A DNA stretch of 64,000 nucleotides from Wyeomyia smithii (taxonomy: Eukaryota > Arthropoda > Insecta > Diptera > Culicidae): assembly GCF_029784165.1 (NCBI RefSeq), contig NC_073696.1, positions 231,831,771 through 231,895,770 on the forward strand. The letters are read 5' to 3'. Every line of letters begins with the position of its first letter. Positions within the stretch are counted from its first letter, which is position 1. The translations under genes were made by a program, and so were the position numbers. Under the pieces are notes generated by a model that searched no databases, was not told the origin of the DNA, and saw only the letters and a program-made list of their open reading frames with translations. Positions 22,279 to 32,640 of the stretch are shown here, piece after piece.

Positions 22279-23077
22279 CATTTATGACATCTATGACATT
22301 TATGACATTTATGACGTTTATGACATTTATGACATTTATGACATTTTTGACATTTATGACATTTATGACATTTATGACATTTATGACATTTATGACATTT
22401 ATGACATTTATGACATTTATGACATTTATGACATTTATGACATTTATGACATTTATGACATTTATGACATTTATGACATTTATGACATTTATGACATTTA
22501 TGACGCTTATGACATTTAGACATTTATGACATTTATGACATTTATGACATTTATGACATTTATGACATTTATGACATTTATGACATTTATGACATTTATG
22601 ACATTTATGACGTTTATGACATTTATGACATTTATGACATTTATGACATTTATGACATTTATGACATTTATGACATTTATGACATTTATGACATTTATGA
22701 CATTTATGACATTTATGACATTTATGACATTTATGACATTTATGACATTTATGACATTTATGACATTTATGACATTTATGACATTTATGACATTTATGAC
22801 ATTTATGACATTTATGACATTTATGACATTTATGACATTTATGACATTTATGACATTTATGACATTTATGACATTTATGACATTTATGACATTTATGACA
22901 TTTATGACATTTATGACATTTATGACATTTATGACATTTATGACATTTATGACGTTTATGACATTCATGATATTTATCTTATTTATGACCTTAATGACAT
23001 TAATGACATTAATGACATTAATGACATTAATGACATTGATGACATAAATGACATAAATAATATTTATGACATTTATG
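22279..23077. repeat. 9-bp satellite array ATTTATGAC, right part (~88 units)
   Basis: Same unit, orientation and phase as 20994-21786. One shortened unit lies near 22517. The last ~100 bases change to ATTAATGAC-type and ATAAATGAC-type variants, as expected for a decaying array edge. The open frames here are repeat artefacts. Confidence 0.95.
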
Positions 23078-23500
23078 GCATTGGTAAATGACTGGACAAT
23101 GCGTGCCATTTTCGATCAAATTAAGGTAATTGTTTTTAGTTTTAAGGCAAAATGCTGCTTTAACATGCAAAATATATAAAATTATTTACAATTTTGTCAT
23201 GTTTTCTAATTTAATTTACTTAAACATAAAAAATACCATATTTTTCAAAATTTCTTCATATGCTGAGTCATATGTACTTTTCAAATTGAGACCAAGAGAT
23301 TTTTTTTCTGTTTCCCTCAGAAAAAAATGACTAACAAGTGTAAATCGTATAGTTTTCATTAAAACCTTAATAACTTTGAGTAGAATTGAGATATTCAAAT
23401 GCATTGCAAATAGTTTTTCTTATAAAGCCCTAAAAGTCATTTAAAGACGGTTTTATGGTGAAAATTTAAATAAAAAGATAATTCGAAAAAAGAAATTTTT
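23078..23500. other. AT-rich sequence with no recognisable feature
   Basis: Short frames only. No TIR or RNA-like motif was seen. Confidence 0.5.
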
Positions 23501-23504
23501 TCAT

Positions 23505-24330
23505 CTAAATCAATTATTTTCAAAGACAGAAAAAACTTTATTTTACAAAGATACTTAAAATAAACTGAGCTATAACATTGTAGAACAACTTTTTCTTCTA
23601 TTTACAAAAATAAAAAAAATTATATTTGATTTATGTCGTTTTCGTTTTCGCGGTGTAGCTACACTCAAACGACACTTTTGACACCGAAAATGTTTTATTT
23701 GACTTTTCGGACTACCCTTTTTCTGTCTCTCCCTACACTTTTTCTATCCCTGACGACACCCTAAAAAGCAGAGTGTACCAACACATTCACACGTATCTGT
23801 CAAAACTGGTTTGTTTTTGTTTTCGTTCCACGTGGTAAAGTGTCAGGTAAATTTTTTCTCAGCACATTTGCGAGATAGACATATGAAATGACGAATGCGT
23901 TAGTGAACAAAACAAAACGAACTAACAGCTATCCAATTATTACGCATAACAATGCAATGACACTGGAAATGTTTTATTTGAAGCTGCAAAGTATAGCACG
24001 GAAAAAGTGTAGCTACACCGCGAAAACGAAAACGACATTAATCGATAATTTGGGTCACCCTTATTTTTAATAATTTTTCAATAAGCGCTCTATCATATGT
24101 AAAAATTTTGTAGAGAAAAGTTTTTCTTCAAAATGGTGCTCAAGAGTTCTACATCCAAATTTCCTCCTGAATTTTGTTTCTGGACCATTGTGCAGTGTTT
24201 TAAAACATGAAAACCGTTTTCGTCAGCTTCAGTTATAGTATATTCGACAAAGTTTTTGTATATTTCAGGGGGTAACTCTTTATTAAAATAGATTTTTGAT
24301 TTATCCACTTCAGAGTGAGACGAAAATTTT
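23505..24330. repeat. Copy of the 2.0-3.3 kb repeat, interrupted by a MITE
   Basis: The left part (AGCTATAACATTGTAGAACA, then ATTTACAAAAATAAAAAAAA) and the right part (ATTTGGGTCACCCTTAT, then TCTACATCCAAATTTCC) correspond to consecutive segments of the tandem repeat at 2841-3275. The MITE at 23634-24037 lies between them. Confidence 0.65.
23634..24037. mobile_element. MITE with perfect 31-bp TIRs and TTA target duplication (PIF/Harbinger-like)
   Basis: The first 31 bases, beginning TGTCGTTTTCGTTTTCGCGG, are matched without mismatch by the inverse of the last 31 (24007-24037). TTA flanks both sides (23631-23633 and 24038-24040). A 3-bp TTA duplication is characteristic of PIF/Harbinger elements. 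The 404-bp interior has no transposase. A diverged relative of the left end occurs at about 46534-46567. Confidence 0.85.
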
Positions 24331-24410
24331 ATTTTATTATTACTTGGTTAATCAAAGTGAAGTCTTTAAAAAATTGTAGGTAATCTTACGTGAAAAAACT
24401 TTGCTGAAGA

Positions 24411-24602
24411 CTACACTTTTCACTTTTTATTCACTTTCACTATTTAATTCTATCACTTTTCACTTTTCACTTGCAAATACGTATTTCGGCACTGACATAG
24501 TGCCTTCGTCAGTGCTTATTTGGACTGTGTACGTATTTGCAAGTGAAAAGTGAAAAGTGATAGAATTAAATAGTGAAAGTGAATAAAAAGTGAAAAGTGT
24601 AG
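24411..24602. repeat. Perfect 73-bp inverted repeat enclosing a hammerhead-like motif
   Basis: Bases 24411-24483 and 24530-24602 are exact reverse complements over 73 positions, with a 46-base centre. The arms are rich in AAGTGAAAAGTGA. The centre plus the arm bases next to it form the hammerhead-like motif. Exact identity suggests a recent origin or conversion. The layout recalls the inverted terminal copies known from Penelope-like elements, but no coding part lies nearby. Confidence 0.8.
24473..24527 (-). ncRNA. Hammerhead-ribozyme-like motif (type I layout), truncated stem I
   Basis: Minus strand: AGUCC, internal loop, GCA, then the box CUGACGA. A hairpin with stem GGCAC/GUGCC follows, then GAAA, the palindrome UACGUA, UU and UGC. 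GCA pairs with UGC (inner stem I), GGCAC with GUGCC (stem II), and the palindrome can form a tiny stem III. This is the order expected of the minimal type I hammerheads reported from Penelope-like elements. Departures: one extra A sits between CUGACGA and stem II, and the outer stem I partner of AGUCC is missing here. Activity is untested. Confidence 0.45.
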
Positions 24603-25360
24603 TGAAAATTTTTTTATCAAGACGCTCGAACGTAAGTGAATAAATTTGCTGAAGACACTTTGGTTCTATCTCTTGTAAATCGACCACATAGACATTTTCA
24701 AAATTACTAACAATCAAAAAAATTTGTTGGTCTTCTTCTTTTTCTAATGTGACTTTAGAGGCCTGCCGAATATACATACCTTAAGCCTATTTTCAACAGC
24801 TACAAAAAAACTGCAAAAACCACAATCTATATTCGAAAGATGGAGGTTAGTATCAGCTTTTCTAAGTGGTTTCACTAGTTTCTTGCAGTCTCTTGGAAGC
24901 TTGGGCGTCAGTGAACAAAATATTTTTTTTGGTTCTGTAGCGTTTTTTATGTATTTCTACGGACCATAAAAGACCAGAAAAGAAAATAATCTCAAACTAA
25001 ATAGAAAATGATACCTAATTAAGCCTAAAATCACCGAAAAAGCGCTTCTAAAGGCAAATAAAGCAAAAAACATGTCTGAAAGCATGAAAATGCCAAAACT
25101 GAAAATGATCCCAAATTGAGCTCAGAATCTTAATCGTTGAGAAACGCTTCTACCAGAACAGAATCAAATTAGAAAATGATACGGTCACTCTTAGTTGACA
25201 TGACGTAATTTACCGACAATCCAGCATTCAACACTGGGCCCATAACCTTGTAAGGCCCTTTTTTTCATTCCTAATTTTTATCCTGATACAAAATAAATAT
25301 TGACATGTGTTATAACAGATTGCAATTGTTAGATACGATGAAAACGAACATTTAGTTGAA
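24603..25360. other. AT-rich sequence with no recognisable feature
   Basis: The TTTGCTGAAGAC block at about 24649 repeats one at about 24401, outside the hairpin. No gene or TIR pair is seen. Confidence 0.4.
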
Positions 25361-27480
25361 CCGCTAGAATCGACACGACAGTTCAAACCAGAAAACAATC
25401 AACTGCAAGATGCTGCTCCGCGTACACAGATCAGACCAAGACTTCACCGTCCCTATCGCACCGACAACTATGAAATCTGCATACAATCGATCGTGATTCA
25501 TCAATAAAAACCTACCCAACCGGGGCAGCGGCATTCGCGCACCGTTTGCACGAATCTTCCGAGCAGGAAGGCGGAGGCAGGAATTATGCAGTGCAGAAAG
25601 TGCACTCTGCTCGAACGCCTGTCGCCGATTTTTGTCGCCTTCCACCGTAGCAGCGCTGCACAGATTGAGTCGTCCCGATCGACGGACACTGTGGATATTG
25701 GCATGGGACATCTTGCAGGTGGCAAAATTTGCATCGAAATCGCCATTCATCGGTGCGGTTTTCGCGTTGCACCGCTGGAAGCGGAAATACAATAGAAGAG
25801 TTGATTGTCTTCTTATGGCCGCGTGGAGAACGTTTCCGGTTTTGTTTTCTTTGCTCCATCTATTGGTAATTAGCTTTTATTCAGTTGAGAAAGTTAGGGC
25901 TCCAGTTTCGATCCCCAGGGGGTCAGCAAACACCTACAGCTGTGTTGCATGATCGGGAATCAGAGTAAATACCGGGGCAGCAGCTGTGCTGTCCAGGCTT
26001 AGTTTTATGGCTCACTTTGGGTGCCGGCTGCCGTCATCATCTGCGTGAAATGTGTTCTCTGCTTTGGCACACGACCGAATCAGGCGAATCATAATCGACA
26101 TTCCCTGGCCGGATATGGTGTCTCGGTTCAGTTGATCTAGAATCGCACTGCAACCATCGTGATAGCCTCCGGGTTTGCCAGCCAGTGCTCCACCACCGTG
26201 TGCTCAGTGAAACTCAGTAGGCGATAGCTTTACCCTGCAGCAGTTACCGGCCTGCTGTGGCCTCTATGAAGCAAGCGACACAATGTGAGCAAGGGCTGCT
26301 TGCAGCCTCCGATGTCATTATCGTAAAGAATTCAGCATTGGACATAAAACAAATACCCTTGGCTGGTTGCGGCAAAACATAGTCCGCACACTGTCGGAGG
26401 AAATTATTCAAACAAAGTGCTCCTCGATAGTTATGATAGTGTTTTCTTAGGACATTAGGGCAGAGAAAAATCACGATAATGATAATAGCGCGAGCGTCTC
26501 TTTAGTAATCATGCTAGATGGCGCGATGATAATGATTATAATCAAACCTTTTCACCTAAGCAGGCATTTCCCTCCCTGCATTTACAGACTGTTTAACTAG
26601 GAGGCGACGATCCATTTAGCTTTGTGTTAGTTAGCCCACTTTCTTCCTAACTGTAGCTCCGACAGATTCAAAAACAGCTGTAATGGCGACGAAAATCGCC
26701 GCCACTGCAACAACAACAGGCAATCAAATTCCGAAACATCAACGTCAACACTAATGCACGAACGCTTGGCCAGAGTCAATAGTTAAAACCGATCTGCCCC
26801 TGCGGAGAAAACGAAGCCTGACGGAACCGTGGAAATAAGTCTATCAATCAAATGCTTCAGCCAGCCGTACGCTGAAAATATGTATCCAGATCGCTTATGG
26901 TCGAGGACGATTGGCCGTGCAATGCGTCACTCCGATTTGGCTCCAATTATTAGCGCGACTCGCTAAACAGTGTTATGGAACGGGAAAAAAAATAAAAGAG
27001 AAATTTCAAACTCGCGGGGTTCATAATGGATATTTTCGATGCCGTTTTAGAGTTGCGTTCCTACCCTAGGACATAACCCTTACAGCTGCAACATAGCCGA
27101 GATGATTGTCGCAGCATGGCACCGCGTCCGCCGTGACAATCCAATTAGGCACACGTGACGCCCGGTTGATGTACAGCTGCCCGAGCGATGATAGATCGAG
27201 TTTTGATGAATGTTCGGACCAAAAAAATGTAGAACACGAAAACTGAAGGTCGTGCTGAACTACGACGCAACGGGCCAGGTGTGTTTTCGGAACGATTAGT
27301 GATAAATGTAGAGTACCACACTGAAAGCCAGTCAAATTTGTTCCAAAATGTCAAAGGTGCCGAAAATATCAAAAATGTGAAAATTGCCCAAAACGTATAA
27401 AATTTCAAAATTAACAAAAATGTCATTAACGTCATTTTTGTCTAAAAAGTTATATATGGCTAAAATATGAAAAATTTTAA
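25361..27480. other. GC-richer, repeat-poor DNA with overlapping open frames, no identified gene
   Basis: Between 25360 and 25950 frames on both strands stay open for 70-142 codons, including a minus-strand frame at 25364-25792. This reflects GC content as much as coding. None shows a domain I know, and no frame is bounded by convincing splice sites. Around 27066-27335 a minus-strand frame of 89 codons is likewise unrecognised. This could be regulatory DNA or exons of a divergent gene. Confidence 0.3.
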
Positions 27481-28504
27481 AACCATTAAAAATATAGAAA
27501 CTAGAGAACCTAAATTGAGGCGGAATTGCCGTTGTCTGAACTAGTCCCCGAGCTGTGCTGTCCTCGGCCTACCTCTAGTCTCCTTTTGCTCCGCCTCCTT
27601 TGGCCTCCTCCTTCCTTGTGATACAGTGAGATTCTAAGCCCTCTCCCTCAGCATTTTTCTTGTTGGCTTCATCATAATCGTCTCGTTGTTGAGCTGGACC
27701 ATGCCTTCCTTGTAGGCTAGCCCTACTGAGCAAGAGTCTAGTCTGATTTCTATCTCCTATCTTGCTTATTCTCCATTTCATTCTATATGTGTAGGGCTTT
27801 GAAAGTAAAATTTAAAAAACGGAGCAATGGACCAAATTTGTTCAAATTCAAATGCTTATCACTCGGTTAGTTTTAAATAAATTCATCCTTGGATTAGTCG
27901 ATTAGAAAAATAGCTATGCATCCACCAAAATGCAGAAAGTTGTAATTTGATCATGCGAACGAATGTATTATTGAAAATTGTCAAGCCTTGTTGAAGCGCA
28001 CATTTCGATCAACGCAGCACAGTCGACAGCGCTTGCACTCTTAAGGCTCAAACAAATTTCATATTAAATAGATCAATATGCAACACGCAACAGCTTCCGC
28101 CTGACATCAGCAGAGTTGGGTTCCTCTGCCGCACAAGTGCAATATGCAACACTCTTGACTGGTAGCAAATCACTTTTTAGTGACTTGATCATTGTTTTGA
28201 GGCTAGTCACAAAAAGTCTCTATTTCCGAGGCAATTCAAATAAAGTAACTTTTTTTTCATATTCATCTATTTTGTGCTCATTTTTTTCAGTGGGTTCAAT
28301 ATGACAGCTCAGAGATGTTTATATTTCGAAAACAGCCAGTTAATGTCTAGAGATTAATCGTTTACGACAGTCAATTTATTAGAAAAATGAGCAAACTATT
28401 TATTCGACATTTTCGATCTGGCTGCAAATTTGCACAGGTGTTCCCATGGGCTAAAATGTAATTTCGTTCTATTAATATTTTTTTAAATCATTTTTATATA
28501 TTTT
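27481..28504. other. Unassigned sequence
   Basis: A C/T-rich block (27540-27780) reads as a 68-codon Lys/Glu/Gly-rich minus frame without known domains. The remainder is AT-rich. CACAAGTGCAA-type blocks near 28130 recur near 33712. Confidence 0.35.
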
Positions 28505-28790
28505 TGAGCTTAATTTGATGTATCTGAGCTAGTGAAATTGCACAGAGAGTCACGTATATGGCTGCTTGGGATTAGTTTACCATCTTCAACGTACAACAAT
28601 TCAGTAACTTCCGATTTGCACAGATCGATAACGGCGCCGGTCACGTCCATACGATCGTTAGGGTAACGAAGGATGTTGATAGGAAGGACATGTAACAGTC
28701 GTTGTTGTCGGAGACCGAGTTTAACTGTGCATCTCCACGACTGCGACGGAAAGGAAGGGTTGTGTCACCGTGATAAGTGACAGAATCGAA
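28505..28790 (-). pseudogene. Diverged paralogous block A, coding-like, unidentified
   Basis: Minus-strand translation gives VLPINILRYPNDRMDV, AVIDLCKSEVTELLYVEDG and KLIPSSHIRDSLCNFTSSD, then a stop. The plus-strand block at 32395-32640 gives the related text FFPNDRKN, AVIDLSKVRVTELLYIEDG and FFTSSGQSRR. Several differences between the two are synonymous, but each has frame changes upstream, so both look like decayed copies of one coding segment. I do not recognise the family. Confidence 0.4.
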
Positions 28791-29499
28791 CAATGTTGCG
28801 CGCGGAGTTAACTCATGATAAAGGCGAACGGTGAGTAGCTTCACTGTCAACAAACGCAAACCAAGCGAGCGGAGCGCAAAGCCCATCTGCTACCAGGAAC
28901 AAACAACTGTTTAAACGAGCACCGTCAAGAAAGCAAACGAGCAAAATCGCGCCAAATGACCTGGAAATACACATAAATTAGTCGACCATTTTTTGATTTG
29001 AAAGAAATTCCGCGCACGGGGAAAGCGAGAGAAAGTCCGCCGTGTGTATACGCTTTATTTATTGCGTCCGTAATAATCGCGTTGAATTGTGTTGCATAGT
29101 GCAAGAAATTGTGAAATTCTTGTGACAATTGTAGTCGAGGGAATTTCTGGTTGATTCCAGTATATTTGAAGTTAATTACTAGTGAGGAGATTCAGGAATT
29201 TTAATTTTATTACTGATGTTCATGTGCAGTTTATCGCTCTGTAAATGGCTGCTTAGAAAATGCAGTGCTGTGTTGGTGACCTTTCTTAACGTTCGGGAGA
29301 GTGTATTGTGTTCGAAGTCCACCGCAGTAACATCCCAAAAGCTATCTTCTGTGTTGCGATGCTCGTCGTCGATGGCACTATCTGCTGCGAGGCATGGAAA
29401 CGGTTTGTTTATGCTCGTTCGTTCGCGAGCGGCGGCAAGCTTGACTCACTGAAAGCAGCTTCTGTGTCTAAGATAAGTGCATACTTTTACAGACATTTT
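28791..29499. other. Unassigned sequence
   Basis: An AAAGAAATTCCGCGCACG block at about 29004 is repeated at about 32680. ACATCCCAAAAGCTATCT near 29331 recurs at 32580. Pieces of the 28-33 kb region are therefore duplicated in different orientations. The frames at 29216-29520 have no known domain. Confidence 0.35.
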
Positions 29500-29501
29500 T
29501 A

Positions 29502-29901
29502 CAGTCATGCCTCGATATAAGGCTTTTTTTCGTTACATTATATCGAAGCACGAAAATAATTATTTTTACAATGATGCAAAACTCTTGGTGGTTGCTCAAG
29601 GATGCGTAAAGACTTATTTTCCGTCACCTGGCAGTATGTGTAGACCTGTCTTTAAGACAGTTTTCGTAAACAGACGTAACCAGTCACAAAACATTGAAAT
29701 AATGTCAATTTTACCCCATTTAACGATACATATTGGTTTCAAAACTAAATAGAAAACTAAAATTCGTAGCATTATACACCCCAGAAATAATTGTTGTACT
29801 TTAATTTTGAGATATTTAGGGGAATTACGTTGTATCGAGGTGGAAGTTGCGTTGTATCGAGTTACGTTATATCGAGGTTGCCTTATATCGAGGTATGACT
29901 G
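29502..29901. mobile_element. TA-flanked MITE with pogo/Tigger-like termini
   Basis: CAGTCATGCCTCGATATAAG at the left and the inverse of the right end, CAGTCATACCTCGATATAAG, differ at one base. TA lies on both sides (29500-29501 and 29902-29903). The right half carries extra copies of GTTGTATCGAG. The 400-bp interior has no transposase. The CAGTNNNNCCTCGATATA form is typical of pogo-group MITEs. Confidence 0.8.
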
Positions 29902-29903
29902 TA

Positions 29904-30635
29904 TTTATGAAAACTGTTGGTAGTTTTCACCGACATGAATCAAACACTTTTTTTACATGGGACTACGTCTTTCTTCACTATACTAAGGTACCTTCTGGGA
30001 AAACTGGATTGAACATGTAACGTTTTTGGTTGGCGGAATGGAAGATTTTAGATGCGAATAGCGCTCAAACAACTGTTCCGATTTCAATAGTTAATATACC
30101 GTTGGAAAGCTAAAACATACAAGATTTGTATAACATGATAATTTCAGTTACCATTTTCTTATTACTCCGTGAAAATTGCGGGAAAGTTTGAAGGTCGAAT
30201 AACCACATACATTTTTCATACGATTGGTATATTTCCCTAACGCAGACTTCAAAAACATAGACGAAATGATGCCAGCCGATTGGCATCGCATTCATCACCC
30301 AACGTAAACGACGAAGAAAGAAAGCAGAGATGCTTCCACGTGATTGGTTCTTCCCCCAATCACCCAAGTTCCCCACCCCACACTGAGTGACACTATAAAA
30401 GGACATGTCGTGTTGAGAGACGCTCATTCCCTGGTCGACCGTCAAAGCGAAAAGTTCGGCTTGCCTTCGATCTGAGTTGGACCCCACCAGTGGTAATCTA
30501 ATTCAGATATCGTTGTTGGAATACAGCCCGAAACTGGACGTGATCGGCACTGGGGACCTTTGGAAGCCGTTGGAAGGGACCATTGGAAGACTTGGAAGCC
30601 GTTTGGATGCTGCCGATAGTAATTTGTGTAGGTAT
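29904..30635. other. Unassigned sequence
   Basis: A GGGACTACGTCTTTCTTCAC block at about 29959 is related to one near 18000. A possible TATA-like ACTATAAAAGGAC lies at about 30391. A 125-codon minus-strand frame at 30110-30487 is unrecognised. No gene could be supported. Confidence 0.35.
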
Positions 30636-30639
30636 AGTG

Positions 30640-31030
30640 TGTCGTATACCAAGTGTGTGTGTCTGAGTAGCGTTGGTGAGTGTATGTGTGTGTGAGAAGC
30701 GTTAGCGTGTGTATGTGTGTGTGAGTAGCGCTAGCGTGTGTATATGTGTGTGTGGGTGTGTGTGTATGTATGTGTGTGTGTCTATGTATGTGTGTGTGAA
30801 TGCGTGTGTGTGTGTGAATGCGTGTGTGTGTGTGAGTGAATGTGTGTGTGAGTGACGTGTGTGTATGTGTGAGTGGCGTTTGTGTGTGTATGTGTGAGCG
30901 GTGTGTGTGCGTGTATGTGTGTAAGTGGCGTGTGTTTGTAAGTGGTGTGTGTATGTGTGTGTCTAAGGAGCGTGTGCTTGTGAGTAGTGTGTGTATATAG
31001 CGTGTGTGTATAAAGTGTATGTGTGTGCAA
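30640..31030. repeat. Compound GT-rich microsatellite
   Basis: About 390 bases of TGTGTG interspersed with TATG, GAGTG, GAATGCG and AGCGT. The long His/Thr-rich minus-strand frames across it are artefacts of the repeat. Confidence 0.9.
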
Positions 31031-32394
31031 AAATGCATTCATCCGAGGTAAATTTATTCATGACAGAACACTTTTATAGGCAACAAGTTAATCATTTTTT
31101 CTATTAGTTTGTATGCTATGGTTTATGAAAGGTGAATGTGTTTTTTTGTGAAGTGTTCATGGATTGTTGTGTTTGGTATTTGAACGGTTGGTGTGTGTTA
31201 TATACTATGGCTATGGCAGAATTAAATCTTCACACTCACAATAGTCCCACGTCAAGCCTACGTTTGTGCACTCAAGCACATACCCTTTAACTTTTTTCGT
31301 ATCTGCGTGTGTGTTGTACCTACCGATTTCTTGGGCTGATGTTGTGCTGGGATGAGATGGCGCGAAGCGCACCGTTTTGGAATATTTTCTCATTGTAGGT
31401 TATATTATTTCTCACCTTTGAAAAGACGCGTATCGCGCCGCTTCGTGTTCAGCATGGCATTAGCCTTAGCGATTAATTTCAACGTCAAACTCGCCACTAA
31501 AGTGTAACTGCTATTGAGTAGTAATTTGGTACAGGAGTTGTTCGTTTTTTGTACACCGCATGAAGGGGTGTAGCACAGGGTTGCTGTTTTTCTATTACGC
31601 GACATTTTTCAACTGTTGAAATACTTTGACATTTTTAATTTGAATTTTTCCGATAACATAGTTTCCATATGCATTGTTTTTGTTTTGGTATTCATGACTT
31701 CTCTAGCTTTTGAATGATTATTTTTGCTTCAAGTTGAATTTTTGATAATTGTGCACCTAATTTTGGACCTTTTTGGCCTATGTGTGTGTTTGGATTTTTT
31801 TTTTAAATTTAGTTTAGTTTAGTCTAGCTTTAATTCAGCTTTGAGTGTGTAAAACTTAGCCATTTTTCACTTTTGTTGAGTATTTTTGCGTTGACGATTG
31901 ATATTGACTGCAAACATTCATATAGTTTAACACAAGAGATGCGACCTTACCCGCGTTCAGAAATAATTTACATTCTTACAACTCGCGTTCGAATATAAGT
32001 CACATGTCACCAGATACCGTATAGTGGCGGCTTGAAACAACGTTATCGCGAAACATAATTATTGTTCACAGTATTGTTTTTTAGTATCAAATATATCAAC
32101 TTTATTAATTTTAAAATAAGAAAAAAGAAAGACAGGTTTTGTTTTTAGTACAGTGATCAATCGTTTGAGTTCGGTTTGCGGCGGCTGGTGATCTGGAGAG
32201 TTGTATCGCGTAGTTAACTCTCAAAGGAAACAAAATCGGTGGCTGCGAATCAGCCGAAATCAGCTCGTTGAGTGTTGCGCGTAGGTTTTGTTTCTGTAGA
32301 TTTATTAAATGTTTTGAAATTCATTCGTCACGCGGGATTTTGATATATTTGATCGTATTGCCTACCACGGCGAATCCTGATCTTACCTACCCCA
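31031..32394. other. AT-rich sequence with no recognisable feature
   Basis: Frames are short and no TIR pair was seen. Confidence 0.45.
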
Positions 32395-32640
32395 TCATAC
32401 TAAAACAAATTCCCTTCATGTGACATCCGTTGAGATGCAGAGGTGAACTCGGTCTCATAACAACGTTTGTCAAACTAACGATTCTCTTCCTATTTTTTCC
32501 CAACGACCGTAAGAACGTGGCCGTTATTGATCTTTCTAAAGTGAGAGTTACTGAATTGTTGTACATTGAAGATGGTATAACATCCCAAAAGCTATCTGTG
32601 TGGTTCTTCACTAGCTCAGGTCAATCACGGAGGTAAAACT
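32395..32640 (+). pseudogene. Diverged paralogous block B, coding-like, unidentified
   Basis: This is the inverted relative of 28505-28790 (see that entry). The plus-strand frame from about 32430 reads LTILFLFFPNDRKN, AVIDLSKVRVTELLYIEDG and SVWFFTSSGQSRR, then stops. GAACTCGGTCTC and GAGATGCA upstream are also shared with block A. Confidence 0.4.

Noticed and set aside
20930..23077. CRISPR-like array
   Set aside because: The repeat is 9 bp with no spacers, in a eukaryotic context. It is a simple satellite.
22516..23109. Open frames of 173-197 codons in the second 9-bp array
   Set aside because: Same satellite artefact as the first array.
25364..25792. 142-codon minus-strand frame
   Set aside because: Several other frames on both strands are equally open in this GC-richer block. 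No domain or splice boundary supports one of them.
30442..31042. His/Thr-rich minus-strand frames up to 198 codons
   Set aside because: They are produced by the GT-rich microsatellite at 30640-31030.
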